DNA of 64,000 bases, from NCBI RefSeq assembly GCF_947503385.1, contig NZ_CANNDO010000005.1, positions 1 to 64,000 on the forward strand, written 5' to 3'. Shown in pieces: positions 37,351-46,050 of the stretch (positions are counted from its first letter, which is position 1; each line of letters starts with the position of its first letter). The position numbers and the translations under genes were made by a program. The notes under the pieces were generated by a model, which did no database searches, was not told the origin of the DNA, and saw only the letters and a list, made by a program, of their open reading frames with translations. This DNA comes from an uncultured Tateyamaria sp. GTDB lineage: Bacteria; Pseudomonadota; Alphaproteobacteria; Rhodobacterales; Rhodobacteraceae.

Positions 37351-37375
37351 TTGACGTGATTGCGGCTCACGTCAA
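37351..37375. promoter_or_regulatory. TTGACGTG-N9-CACGTCAA inverted repeat
   Basis: A perfect 8-bp inverted repeat with a 9-base spacer, 17 bases from the first box. The arms share TTGACGT with it. It may be a second binding site of the same regulator, or serve the divergent stress-protein gene at 37525. Confidence 0.5.
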
Positions 37376-37524
37376 GCAATATGTTGCGCACACTGACGGG
37401 CGGGTGGGGACTGTGGTCGGACCGCCAGAGCACCGTTTCGGGGGCCAAACGCCGTTGATACATGTCAAGGCGGCGCAGGTCCGCAGCTGCTAGACTTTTG
37501 AGGCAGCCAAATGGAGGGCCTGTT

Positions 37525-37971
37525 ATGTTCAAGAGAATTGTCGTGGGTGTTGACGGATCACAGATGTCGGACAACGCCATGGCCATCGCCTGCGATCTGG
37601 CGCAGAAATACGACAGTGCCCTTTATCTGGTGCATACGCCACAGCCGCACACGGTCGCGTTCGCGATGGGGGCTGTCGCGGGGTATCACGCCGTAACAAC
37701 TATGCCCGATCACAAAGAAGTCGTCGAGGCTGCCAACAAGATCACCCAGCACGCAGCGGCAATCGCTGCACAGCATGGTTGCGACGTGACCGATATCCGT
37801 ACGGATCAAGGTGAACCTGCCGCGCAGATCATTGCCTGTGCCGAGGATGTTGGCGCCGATTTGATCGTAACAGGGCGCCGGGGCCTTGGCAGTATCGGGG
37901 CGCTTGTACAGGGCAGCACCAGCCAACGGGTCAATCATCTGGCCACCTGCGCAACGCTGTCGGTGATCTAG
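37525..37971 (+). CDS. Universal stress protein (UspA family)
   Basis: The 148-residue cytoplasmic protein starts MFKRIVVGVDGSQMSDNAMAIACDLAQKY and ends with the nucleotide-binding G-2X-G-9X-G-S/T pattern (VTGRRGLGSIGALVQGSTSQRVNHL). The ATP-binding subtype is therefore likely. GGAGGG lies 8 bases before the ATG. Its stop codon shares bases with the convergent next gene (CTAG, 37968-37971). Confidence 0.88.
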   Translation: MFKRIVVGVDGSQMSDNAMAIACDLAQKYDSALYLVHTPQPHTVAFAMGAVAGYHAVTTMPDHKEVVEAANKITQHAAAIAAQHGCDVTDIRTDQGEPAAQIIACAEDVGADLIVTGRRGLGSIGALVQGSTSQRVNHLATCATLSVI

Positions 37972-38834
37972 TTTTCTGGCCTCTGGGGTTGCAGCGCAAG
38001 GTCCAGCGCGTATCGGTCGACGGCGGCCGCCCAATCGGGTGACTGCTGCAACCGGGTCAGCGCGTCTTGGACATATGCGTGCACCGGTGCCAGTTCTGGT
38101 TGGAACAAAATGTGACGCTGATAGCTTGAATGCGGCGTGCCGGAAAAATGCACCGCTTCGCCAAGTTCATGCTTTTGCACGAAATACCGCGCTGCGGATT
38201 GGGCGACGATCGCGACTTCGCCGCGGCCACTGGCGATAAAACGCACCAGCGCATCCTCTGCATTGACGTCGATACGTTCCACGCTGCCCGTCTCGATCAT
38301 ACCGTCCACACCCGGATATCTGTGCCCTGTGACACCGACAAGCATCCGCCCATCCAGTGACCCCGGGCCATCATATTGAAACGACACCTCGGTGGGCGAA
38401 ATAACGTCGTTCTGGTCATTGAGAACCGGGGCTGACCACAGAAAACGCGTTCTGTCGCTGTCGCCAAACCATGCAGGGTTCGCCCACAGCACCATGCCGG
38501 GTGCCCCATCCGCAATCCTGTTGTTGAGCCGCTTGCGCGGCATAACAACGACGTTGAATTGGTACTTGCCGTCCGACATCGCGGTGAGCATGTCGGCCAG
38601 TTCAAAACTGATGCCTTCGCGCAGATCCTCGTTCACGACATATGGCGGAAAATTGTGGTAGACCCACATGGGCACATCTTCGGCGGCGGCCTTGCCATGG
38701 GTCACCAGCGAGGCGCAAAGCGCCAGCACGATTGCCGCAATGTGCCTACCGAACAGATTTTTGCAAAGACGTCTGATAATCGTGACCTCCGCGGTCAGTG
38801 CTCGCGCCAAACATAAACCAAAGGGCCTGCCCAA
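37968..38834 (-). CDS. Periplasmic solute-binding protein, family 3-like
   Basis: The protein has a hydrophobic signal (HIAAIVLALCASLVTHGKAAAED) then a type II binding-protein fold (MWVYHNFPPYVVNEDLREGISFELADML...VMPRKRLNNRI...GEVAIVAQSAARYFVQKHEL), as in family 3 amino-acid-binding proteins. There are no permease genes nearby, so it may be an orphan sensor protein. The frame has no ATG near its start: TTG codons occur at 38834 and 38810. The best ribosome-binding site (GGAGG, near 38788) instead precedes an ATT at 38780, which would give a normal-length signal peptide. The coordinates use the outermost start; the true start is uncertain. Confidence 0.65.
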   Translation of the reverse strand: MGRPFGLCLARALTAEVTIIRRLCKNLFGRHIAAIVLALCASLVTHGKAAAEDVPMWVYHNFPPYVVNEDLREGISFELADMLTAMSDGKYQFNVVVMPRKRLNNRIADGAPGMVLWANPAWFGDSDRTRFLWSAPVLNDQNDVISPTEVSFQYDGPGSLDGRMLVGVTGHRYPGVDGMIETGSVERIDVNAEDALVRFIASGRGEVAIVAQSAARYFVQKHELGEAVHFSGTPHSSYQRHILFQPELAPVHAYVQDALTRLQQSPDWAAAVDRYALDLALQPQRPEN

Positions 38835-38995
38835 ACGGGCCTGTAGCCATGCGGCATCTATAATATGATCTGGTTAAACGGTATTGAACATCTACCGTCT
38901 TCAATGTCGAATAATCCTCTGTATTTGCACTGTTTACTCCGTACTTTCTTAAGCACGTTTTCCAATGCCGGACGTCCCGGCAAAAGGATAGCGTT

Positions 38996-39367
38996 TCATC
39001 CATCGAGTTCCGTGGCGACGCTGTCGCGCAGACCCTGCAATTCGTCGCGCGCCTCATCCAGTTGGCGGCGCTGTTCGTCCAGTTCCTTGAGCTGACCATC
39101 TGCCAGTTCGACCCACGCGCGCATCTGCGCTTCGGTCCCTTCGTGTTCGTAGATCAGCAACCACTGCCGGATGTCTTCGAGTTGAAAGCCGAATTTGCGC
39201 CCGCGCAGGATCAGCTTCATCCGTGCGCATTCGCGCGGACCGTAAAAACGTGACCTGCCTTCGCGGTCAGGTTGCAGCAACTCGATATATTCATAGTAGC
39301 GCAGCGTGCGGGGCGTTACGTCGAATTCAGCGCACATCTGCTTAAAGCTCAAACGGTCGTCAGCCAT
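38996..39367 (-). CDS. MerR-family regulator, paralogue of the 36844-37245 protein
   Basis: The 123-residue protein repeats the layout of the first Mer[73 protein letters not shown], then an amphipathic coiled coil. It lacks metal-binding cysteines. The ATG at 39367 is supported by GAGAGAG upstream. It is divergent from the thioesterase/MATE operon starting at 39483 and may regulate it (inference). Confidence 0.9.
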   Translation of the reverse strand: MADDRLSFKQMCAEFDVTPRTLRYYEYIELLQPDREGRSRFYGPRECARMKLILRGRKFGFQLEDIRQWLLIYEHEGTEAQMRAWVELADGQLKELDEQRRQLDEARDELQGLRDSVATELDG

Positions 39368-39482
39368 TGTGATCTCTCTCCCTGTGTCGGAGCCTATGCG
39401 GCGGGGCGGTCCCGTGCAACTGGTGCTTGCCGCTGTGGACTGCGCACCACATAACTGTGCGCAAACGTGGAAAGGTTTCGCC

Positions 39483-39905
39483 ATGGCCGATCAGATCGAG
39501 CTTGCCCGCAAATTCATCGAGGCGATCCCGCATTCGCGCGATCTGGGCATGGAGTTGCGGGCGATGGGCGATGGTGAAGCCACGATTGCGATGCCCTATG
39601 ACGCGCGGCTGGTGGGTGACCCGGAAACGGGGGTGATCTCTGGCGGTGCGGTGTCGGCGCTGATGGACACATGCTGCGGTGCCGCCGTTATGTGCCACCC
39701 GAAAAACGGGGGAGGTACTGCGACGCTGGATTTGCGGATTGACTACATGCGCGCGGCCACGCCGGGGCAAGGATTGACGACAACCGCGACGTGCTATCAC
39801 GTGACGCGGTCGGTGGCTTTTGTGCGCGCCACGGCCTGGGACGAGGACGCCGACAACCCGGTGGCCACCGCCACAGGTGCCTTTACGGTGGAGGGCGTGC
39901 GATGA
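39483..39905 (+). CDS. PaaI-type hotdog thioesterase
   Basis: The 140-residue protein is a single hotdog domain: MPYDARLVGDPETGVISGGAVSALMDTCCGAAVMC...TLDLRIDYMRAATPGQGLTTTATCYHVTRSVAFVRATAWD. The GG-A-N-type loop GVISGGAVSALMDT holds the active-site Asp. Such enzymes hydrolyse acyl- or phenylacetyl-CoA. GGAAAGG precedes the ATG at 39483. The stop overlaps the next start (ATGA), and that gene is also a hotdog thioesterase. Confidence 0.85.
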   Translation: MADQIELARKFIEAIPHSRDLGMELRAMGDGEATIAMPYDARLVGDPETGVISGGAVSALMDTCCGAAVMCHPKNGGGTATLDLRIDYMRAATPGQGLTTTATCYHVTRSVAFVRATAWDEDADNPVATATGAFTVEGVR

Positions 39906-40402
39906 AGCGGCCCGAACCGGTACAGGTGGTCAAACAGCGGCGCGATGCAGCATTGCAGGCACTGGTCGGCGGGGTGCCGTATATCCAGTATCTTGGCCTG
40001 CGCTTTGACCGGCGTGGCGATGAACTGACAGGCATCCTGCCTTTTGACGAAAAGCTGATCGGCAACCCGCTGCTGCCTGCATTGCATGGCGGGGTTACGG
40101 CGGCGTTTCTGGAACAGACGGCAATCATCACGCTCAGTTGGGCCTATCTGTGGGAAGACATCGAAAGCGGCGCGCTGGATTTTGATCCCGCTGGCGCGGC
40201 ACCATTGCCGCGCCTGCCCAAGACGGTGGATTTTTCGGTTGATTATCTGCGGTCGGGCCTGCCGCGTGATGCCTATGCGCGGGCGCGTGTGAACCGGGCC
40301 GGGCGACGGTATGCCAGCGTGCATGTGGAGGCGTGGCAAGACAATCGCGGCAAGCTGTTTGCGCAAGGCACGGGGCATTTCGTGATGCCGCAGCGCCGGT
40401 GA
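39902..40402 (+). CDS. Second PaaI-type hotdog thioesterase
   Basis: The 166-residue protein has the same fold: QYLGLRFDRRGDELTGILPFDEKLIGNPLLPALHGGVTAAFLEQTAIITL...KTVDFSVDYLRSGLPRDAYARARVNRAGRRYASVHVEAWQ. The catalytic loop here is ALHGGVTAAFLEQT, with Glu in place of the first protein's Asp. A heterodimer with the upstream protein is possible because they are translationally coupled (ATGA). The stop overlaps the MATE start (GTGA). Confidence 0.85.
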   Translation: MKRPEPVQVVKQRRDAALQALVGGVPYIQYLGLRFDRRGDELTGILPFDEKLIGNPLLPALHGGVTAAFLEQTAIITLSWAYLWEDIESGALDFDPAGAAPLPRLPKTVDFSVDYLRSGLPRDAYARARVNRAGRRYASVHVEAWQDNRGKLFAQGTGHFVMPQRR

Positions 40403-41733
40403 GTACGGCGCCCGCGCCCGAGGCGGTGCCTGCACCGTTGACACATCGGCGGGTGCTGAAAATCGCGCTGCCCATCGTGCTGTCCAATGCAACTGTTCCG
40501 TTGCTGGGCGCGGTGGACGTGGGCGTTGTGGGCCAGATCGGTGAGGCCGCACCTATCGCGGCGGTGGGGATTGGGGCGATCCTTCTGACAACGGTGTACT
40601 GGATTTTCGGCTTTCTGCGGATGGGTACGGTCGGCCTTGTGGGGCAGGCGGCGGGTGCGGGTGACAACGACGAGGTGAGCGCGTGGTTGACCCGTGCGCT
40701 GATGGTGGCGGGGGTGTCGGGCGTGGCGCTGATCGCGCTGCAAGGGCCGATCTTTGCCTTTGGACTGTGGACCTTTACCGCAAGCGACGAGGCCGAAGCG
40801 CTGGCGCGCACCTACCTGACCATCCGTATCTGGAGTGCGCCTGCGGCCATTGCCGTCTATGCGCTGACCGGCTGGCTGGTCGCGATGGAGCGGACGGGCG
40901 GCGTGTTCTGGGTGCAATTGCTGATGAACGGGCTGAACATCGCGTTGAGTTTTACCTTTGTCGTGTGGCTGGGCTGGGGTGTGGCGGGTGTGGCGATTGC
41001 CACTGTGATCGCCGAAGTGGTCGGGGCGGCATTGGGCCTGTGGTTCTGCCTTGGGGCGTTCAAACGGCCCGCGTGGCGCGATTGGCCGCGTATCTTTGAC
41101 CGGGCCAAGCTGATCCGAATGGCACTGTTGAACACCGACATCCTGATCCGGTCGGCGATGCTGATGGTCATCTTTTACAGCTTCACCATGCTTGGTTCGC
41201 GGTTTGGCGATGAGACGCTCGCGGCCAACGAGGTGTTGATCCAGTTCATGTACATCACGGCCTACGCGATGGATGGGTTCGCCTTTGCCGCTGAAACGCT
41301 GATCGCGCGCGCCTATGGTCGTGGTGATCCGGGCCGGGTGCGCCGGTCGGCCCGTCTGACGGGGTTTTGGGGGCTTGTGGTCTGCTGCCTGATGGCCGCC
41401 GGGTTCTGGCTGGCGGGACCGTGGCTGATTGACCTGATGGCCAAGGATGGGGGCGTGCAGCAGGAGGCGCGCACATATCTTCTTTGGATGGTGGCCGCCC
41501 CGCTGATTGGCTGCGCGGCATGGATGCTGGACGGCATTTTCATCGGTGCGGCCCGTGGGCGGGACATGCGCAACATGATGGCGGTGTCGTTCGTGTTGTA
41601 CTGGATCGCGGTTTGGGTCCTGTTGCCGGTCTTCGGCAATCACGGGCTTTGGGCGGCGCTGCTGATTTCATTTGCCGCCCGGGGGGTGACGCTGGGGCTG
41701 CGCTATCCGGCCTTGGAGCGGGCGGCGGCCTGA
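40399..41733 (+). CDS. MATE-family multidrug/metabolite exporter
   Basis: The 444-residue membrane protein has about 12 hydrophobic segments and MATE hallmarks (PIVLSNATVPLLGAVDVGVVGQIGEAAPIAAVGIGAILLTTVYWIFGFLRMGTVGLVGQAAGAGD, and MDGFAFAAETLIARAYGRGDP in the second half). It exports cationic compounds or metabolites with Na+ or H+. The GTG at 40399 overlaps the thioesterase stop, so the three genes form one coupled operon. That suggests export linked to thioester hydrolysis (inference). Confidence 0.88.
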   Translation: MSTAPAPEAVPAPLTHRRVLKIALPIVLSNATVPLLGAVDVGVVGQIGEAAPIAAVGIGAILLTTVYWIFGFLRMGTVGLVGQAAGAGDNDEVSAWLTRALMVAGVSGVALIALQGPIFAFGLWTFTASDEAEALARTYLTIRIWSAPAAIAVYALTGWLVAMERTGGVFWVQLLMNGLNIALSFTFVVWLGWGVAGVAIATVIAEVVGAALGLWFCLGAFKRPAWRDWPRIFDRAKLIRMALLNTDILIRSAMLMVIFYSFTMLGSRFGDETLAANEVLIQFMYITAYAMDGFAFAAETLIARAYGRGDPGRVRRSARLTGFWGLVVCCLMAAGFWLAGPWLIDLMAKDGGVQQEARTYLLWMVAAPLIGCAAWMLDGIFIGAARGRDMRNMMAVSFVLYWIAVWVLLPVFGNHGLWAALLISFAARGVTLGLRYPALERAAA

Positions 41734-41736
41734 GGA

Positions 41737-41783
41737 CTGGGGCGCTGCCCCAGACCCCGGAGTATTTGTCAAAGAGAAGAAGA
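41737..41783 (+). repeat. Intergenic repeat family, copy 6
   Basis: CTGGGGCGCTGCCCCAG hairpin, then ACCCCGGAGTATTTGTCAAAGAGAAGAAG. It starts 3 bases after the MATE stop and ends 5 bases before the convergent pyrD stop, so it fills the whole spacer. This is one of the cleanest copies. Confidence 0.75.
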
Positions 41784-41788
41784 CAGGA

Positions 41789-42823
41789 TCATCGGGCGTC
41801 GCGGCCAACGGCGTCGGACACGTTGGCATATCCGTCATGGGCCAGAAGCGTATCAAGCCCTTGGGCGATATCCGCAGCGAGACTGAGGCCTCCGTAGACA
41901 AGGCCGGTATAAAGCTGGACCGCGCAGGCACCCGCCTTGATCTTGGCATAGGCCTGATCCGCAGTGGCGATACCGCCCACGCCAATGAGCGGGACAGCGG
42001 TGAGCCGGTGCAATTTCGCAAGCACCTGAGTTGATTTGTCAAAGAGCGGCTGTCCGGACAGACCGCCTTTTTCATTGGCGTGCCTGCTGGCGAGGCCATG
42101 ACGGTCCAGCGTGGTGTTGGTGGCAATGATGGCCGCGATCCGCGCATCTTCGGCGACCTTCGCGATATCGGCGAGGTCTTGATCAGTGAGGTCCGGTGCG
42201 ATCTTGAGAAAAACGGGCACAGTGCCGCGCATCTGCATCACACCATCCAGCAGCGCTGCGAGCGCCATCGGCCCTTGCAGGTCGCGCAGTTTTTCGGTGT
42301 TGGGGCTGGAGACGTTGACGGTCGCAAAATCGATATGCGGTGCGCAATGCTGCAACACGCGGGCAAAGTCTTCGGCCCGGTTGGCGCTGTCCTTGTTGGC
42401 ACCGAGGTTGAGGCCTACGGGCACGCCCTTGGGCCGCTGGGCGAGGCGGTGCGCAATCGCCTCCATCCCGTCATTGTTAAAACCAAAGCGGTTGATGGCT
42501 GCCCGGTCCTCGCTCAGGCGGAAGAGCCTTGGTTTGGGGTTGCCCGGTTGGGGCAGGGGGGTGGCGGCCCCGACCTCAATCCAGCCAAAGCCCGCGCGTG
42601 ACAGCGGCGCGATCGCGGTTGCGTTCTTGTCGAACCCGGCGGCAAGCCCCACCGGGTTGGGCAAATCGAGACCGGCCACGGATGTGCGCAGCCGATTGCT
42701 GGTCACCGGGCCGGGCTGGGCGGCGAGACCGGCATTCAGCGCCCGAAGCGCGACGCTGTGGGCCGTTTCGGGGTCAAGGTGGCGCAGGGCGCGCGTGCCG
42801 ATTTGTTCCAGCATTCGTTTCAT
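41789..42823 (-). CDS. pyrD: Dihydroorotate dehydrogenase (quinone), class 2
   Basis: The 344-residue membrane-associated flavoenzyme oxidises dihydroorotate to orotate in pyrimidine synthesis. It has the N-terminal helical membrane patch ([26 protein letters not shown]), [46 protein letters not shown] with the catalytic Ser, and [10 protein letters not shown] and [22 protein letters not shown] for FMN. The start at 42823 overlaps the DUF1330 gene's stop (ATGA), and GGAG lies upstream. Three genes form an operon read leftward from 43589. Confidence 0.94.
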   Translation of the reverse strand: MKRMLEQIGTRALRHLDPETAHSVALRALNAGLAAQPGPVTSNRLRTSVAGLDLPNPVGLAAGFDKNATAIAPLSRAGFGWIEVGAATPLPQPGNPKPRLFRLSEDRAAINRFGFNNDGMEAIAHRLAQRPKGVPVGLNLGANKDSANRAEDFARVLQHCAPHIDFATVNVSSPNTEKLRDLQGPMALAALLDGVMQMRGTVPVFLKIAPDLTDQDLADIAKVAEDARIAAIIATNTTLDRHGLASRHANEKGGLSGQPLFDKSTQVLAKLHRLTAVPLIGVGGIATADQAYAKIKAGACAVQLYTGLVYGGLSLAADIAQGLDTLLAHDGYANVSDAVGRDAR

Positions 42824-43248
42824 GCAAAACGCTCTCCGCCCGATTGAGGCGCGCAGCGGATCAGCCGCGAGGTGCGCACAGCCGCTTGACGGTGGACAAC
42901 CGCGCGCTGGTAATCCGGGTCCGACACCATGGCGAGAAAGGCGTGCGCGGTTGGATAGCGCGCAATGAACATGGCATCCCAAGCCTCGTCCGCAGGCCCG
43001 ATCAGCGTCGCCTGATACCCGCCGCGCCACAGGATCGACCCGCCAACGCGGGCCAATACCGGGCCGGAGTGTTTGCCATAAAGCGCATAGGCCTGTGCAC
43101 CGGTCAGCCCGTCGCGGGCAAGCTCGTGATCACCGGGATAATTCGCCAGATCGTTGAAGGCGACGAGGTTCAGCATTTCGACAGGGTGGTCGCGGTCCAA
43201 CCCTTTGAACGCGTCAAACTGGGCGCGGGTCGGGTCGATATGGCTCAT
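42820..43248 (-). CDS. DUF1330-like protein
   Basis: The 142-residue protein has a ferredoxin-like alpha/beta-barrel layout seen in DUF1330 proteins ([13 protein letters not shown]...[27 protein letters not shown]...[36 protein letters not shown]). Function is unknown for the family. It overlaps pyrD downstream and the DUF952 gene upstream by four bases each. Confidence 0.75.
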   Translation of the reverse strand: MSHIDPTRAQFDAFKGLDRDHPVEMLNLVAFNDLANYPGDHELARDGLTGAQAYALYGKHSGPVLARVGGSILWRGGYQATLIGPADEAWDAMFIARYPTAHAFLAMVSDPDYQRAVVHRQAAVRTSRLIRCAPQSGGERFA

Positions 43249-43589
43249 GCGAAACCTGCGCCCGCCGGAAACTGATGCGTGCCGTCAACAACGGGCAGGG
43301 GTTGCGCCCAATGCACGTCCTCCAGCCGCATCTCACGATAGAGATGTGGAAAGAGCGCATCATCGCGCGACACCTCCCATTTCAGCGCATCGCCCAAACT
43401 GTCAGCCTCAACCGCGATCAGAAACAGATCGTCCTGACCGGCAAAATGCTTGGCCGCCGTCTCTGATGCCTGTGCGGCGGTGGAAAAGTGCACGTACCCG
43501 TCGGCCACGTCGATCGGAGCGCCCGGCGTTGTCCCGTTTTTGCGCAATGCGGCCCATTCGGGCGCACGGAAAATCTTGTAAATCAGCAT
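43245..43589 (-). CDS. DUF952 family protein
   Basis: The 114-residue protein matches DUF952 (MLIYKIFRAPEWAALRKNG...IDVADGYVHFSTAAQASETAAKHFAGQDDLFLIAVEADSLGDALKWEVSRDDALFPHLYREM). The family shares the ADP-ribosyltransferase-like/RES-type fold and has a conserved GYVHFST motif; its substrate is unknown. The ATG at 43589 is chosen as the first residue of the conserved domain. It heads the operon with DUF1330 and pyrD. Confidence 0.8.
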   Translation of the reverse strand: MLIYKIFRAPEWAALRKNGTTPGAPIDVADGYVHFSTAAQASETAAKHFAGQDDLFLIAVEADSLGDALKWEVSRDDALFPHLYREMRLEDVHWAQPLPVVDGTHQFPAGAGFA

Positions 43590-43730
43590 GGCGTCGTGAT
43601 GCCGATTGCCCACGCGCTGGTCAAGGGCGCGCTGTCACGGTTTTGTCGTCCGGTTTCCGTAAGGAACCTCTTTGACTCGTGACGCAGATTGTTGTCACGA
43701 TACTGGCATAACCAATAGGGGAGATACCAA

Positions 43731-45290
43731 ATGACCCGATTTCTGATGGGAACGGCTGCACTGGCATTGAGCGCTGGCATGGCGTCGGCAGAATACACGC
43801 TGCACATCCTGCACACCAACGACATGCACAGCCGGATCGAGTCGATCAACAAATACGATTCGACCTGCGACGCGGAAGGCGAAGCTGAGGGCAAATGCTT
43901 TGGCGGTGTCGCACGTGTGAAATCTGCCATCGACGCCAAGAAAGCGCAGTTGGACAACCAGAACGTTGTGGTGTTGGACGCGGGCGACCCGTTTCAGGGC
44001 TCGCTGTTCTACACCACGTATAAGGGCGCTGCCGAAGCCGAGTTCATGGAACAGATGGGCTATGATGCTATGGCCGTGGGCAACCACGAATTCGATGACG
44101 GCCCGCAGGGCCTGGCGGATTTCATCGAAAAAGTGAGCTTTCCGGTCATCTCGGGCAATCTCGATCTGTCTGGCGAAGCGACGCTTAACGGCAAGGTCGA
44201 AAACCACGTCGTGCTTGAGGTTGGCGGCAAGAAGATCGGCGTGATCTCGGCCCTAGCGACTGACACGGTCGAAACGTCCAGCCCGGGTCCGAATGTCGTC
44301 TTTCAGGACGAGATTGAGGCGCTGCAGGCGGATGTCGCCACGCTGCAAGGCGAGGGTGTCGATATCATCATCGCGCTGAACCACGTGGGTCTGTCCAAGG
44401 ATCTGGATATCGCGGAGGCGGTGGATGGCATCGACGTCGTAATTGGCGGGCACAGCCACACACTCATGTCAAACGACGATGACGGCACGCCTGCCTACCC
44501 GACGATGGTTGGCGATGCAGCGGTGGCACAGGCCTATGCCTATACCAAGTATCTCGGCCACCTGACCGTGACCTTTGACGACGCGGGCAATGTGACAGCG
44601 GCCTCGGGCGACCCGATGATCCTCGATGCTTCGGTCGAGCCAAACGCTGCGTTCATCGAACGCATCGCCGAGATGGGCGCGCCCATCGAAGAGATGAAGA
44701 CGCGAGTCGTCGCAGAAGCGGCAGAAGCCATCGAAGGCGACCGGTCGGTCTGCCGGGTGCAGGAATGCCCCATGGGGTCGCTTATTGCCGATGCCATGCT
44801 GGACCGGGTCAAGGATCAGGGGATCGAGATCGCCATCCAGAACGGCGGTGGTATCCGGGCCTCCATCGATTCCGGTGAGGTGACGATGGGCGAAGTGCTG
44901 ACCGTGCTGCCGTTCCAGAACACGCTGTCCACCTTCCAAGTGTCAGGTCAGACCATGATCGACGCGCTGGAAAACGGAGTGAGCCAGATCGAAGAGGTCA
45001 AGGGCCGGTTCCCGCAAGTGGCAGGGCTGACCTATGCCTTTGACGCGTCCAAGCCTGTGGGTGAACGGGTCAGCGACGTGATGGTGGGCGGCGCGCCCAT
45101 CGATCCGGCCAAGGTCTATGGTGTCGTGTCCAACAACTATGTGCGCAATGGCGGTGACGGCTACGGCATGTTCACAACCGCTGAAAATGCGTATGATTTC
45201 GGTCCCGACCTGGCAGATGTGCTGGCCGAATACCTGGCCGCTCAGGGGCCGTTCACGCCCTATACCGACGGTCGTATCACCGTGAAATAA
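43731..45290 (+). CDS. Secreted 5'-nucleotidase/2',3'-cyclic phosphodiesterase-type metallophosphatase
   Basis: The 519-residue protein has a signal peptide (MTRFLMGTAALALSAGMASAEYT) and the UshA/CpdB dimetal phosphatase motifs: ILHTNDMHSR (27-34), LDAGDPFQGSLF, GNHEFDDG and IGGHSHT. A C-terminal nucleotide-binding domain follows (QNGGGIRASIDSGEVTMGEVLTVLPFQNTL...VSNNYVRNGGDGYGMF). It cleaves nucleotides in the periplasm, releasing nucleoside and phosphate; the nucleosides could feed the cdd/deoA pathway. A CDAEGEAEGKCFGGVARV insert carries two extra cysteines. GGGGAGA precedes the ATG. Confidence 0.9.
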   Translation: MTRFLMGTAALALSAGMASAEYTLHILHTNDMHSRIESINKYDSTCDAEGEAEGKCFGGVARVKSAIDAKKAQLDNQNVVVLDAGDPFQGSLFYTTYKGAAEAEFMEQMGYDAMAVGNHEFDDGPQGLADFIEKVSFPVISGNLDLSGEATLNGKVENHVVLEVGGKKIGVISALATDTVETSSPGPNVVFQDEIEALQADVATLQGEGVDIIIALNHVGLSKDLDIAEAVDGIDVVIGGHSHTLMSNDDDGTPAYPTMVGDAAVAQAYAYTKYLGHLTVTFDDAGNVTAASGDPMILDASVEPNAAFIERIAEMGAPIEEMKTRVVAEAAEAIEGDRSVCRVQECPMGSLIADAMLDRVKDQGIEIAIQNGGGIRASIDSGEVTMGEVLTVLPFQNTLSTFQVSGQTMIDALENGVSQIEEVKGRFPQVAGLTYAFDASKPVGERVSDVMVGGAPIDPAKVYGVVSNNYVRNGGDGYGMFTTAENAYDFGPDLADVLAEYLAAQGPFTPYTDGRITVK

Positions 45291-45310
45291 GCGCTGTTGA
45301 GAAGCGTATG

Positions 45311-45338
45311 CGTAGGGCGGGCCTCGGCCCGCCTTACG
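45311..45338. terminator. GTAGGGCGGGC hairpin after nucleotidase gene
   Basis: GGCGGGCC (45316-45323) and GGCCCGCC (45326-45333) form an 8-bp stem with a 2-base loop, extended by CGTA/TACG pairing outside. It lies 21 bases after the stop, followed by TCGTTTTG. The GTAGGGCGGGC type of sequence recurs in many bacterial genomes. Confidence 0.65.
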
Positions 45339-45368
45339 TCGTTTTGGGCTTTGCGCTAGGGTCGCGTT

Positions 45369-46040
45369 ATGTGTGGACGATTTTCGGTGACATTGCCCAA
45401 TGATGCGATGGCGCAGCTGTTCAACGCGACGCCCGCGAATGACCTGCCCGATGTGCCCAATTACAATGTGTGCCCGACAAATGCGGTCCATGTGGTCCGG
45501 TCTAAAGACGGCACGCGGCACTTGGGTCCGATGCGTTGGGGGTTTCTGCCGCATTGGTATAAGGCCCCCAATGACGGTCCGTTGCTGATCAATGCACGCG
45601 CTGAAACGATTGCGGAAAAACCTGCATTCCGGGCGGCGTGCCGCGAACGGCGGGCTGTGATTGTGGCGTCGGGATTTTACGAATGGACGCGGGACGGGGA
45701 TGTGCGCTTGCCATGGTATATCACACGGTCAGATGGCGCGCCTCTGGCCTTTGCCGCCGTTTGGCAAAGCTGGGTGGCCAAGGGCGACGAAGGTGCGCGG
45801 ATGCGTACGGCGGCCATTGTCACGACGGCGGCCAACACGCCAATGTCGGCGATCCACCACCGGATGCCGGTGGTGCTTGAGCCCGAGGATGTCGGTCTGT
45901 GGCTGGGAGAGCAGGGCAAAGGGGCCGCGCGCCTGATGCGTGCAGCCCCGGATGATGCCTTGCAATGGCACCGTGTGTCGCGGGCGGTCAATTCAAACCG
46001 CGCCTCTGGTCCCGCGCTGATCGATCCGAACGACGATTAG
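45369..46040 (+). CDS. SRAP protein (YedK/HMCES family, abasic-site DNA-protein crosslink)
   Basis: The 223-residue protein starts MCGRFSV; after removal of Met, Cys2 forms a thiazolidine crosslink with abasic sites in single-stranded DNA. Other active-site residues are in place: N75 and E79 of INARAET, E105 of GFYEW and H163 of IHHRMPV. The family protects replication forks and shields abasic sites. The start at 45369 is fixed because Cys must be residue 2. AGGG about 7 bases before is a weak ribosome-binding site. The next gene converges from the other side, 10 bases on. Confidence 0.92.
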   Translation: MCGRFSVTLPNDAMAQLFNATPANDLPDVPNYNVCPTNAVHVVRSKDGTRHLGPMRWGFLPHWYKAPNDGPLLINARAETIAEKPAFRAACRERRAVIVASGFYEWTRDGDVRLPWYITRSDGAPLAFAAVWQSWVAKGDEGARMRTAAIVTTAANTPMSAIHHRMPVVLEPEDVGLWLGEQGKGAARLMRAAPDDALQWHRVSRAVNSNRASGPALIDPNDD

Positions 46041-46050
46041 CGCGCAGGGA

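Noticed and set aside
40273-41643. 456-codon frame opposite the MATE gene
   Set aside because: Composition rich in Arg, His, Gln and Pro is typical of a shadow; the plus-strand MATE protein is certain.
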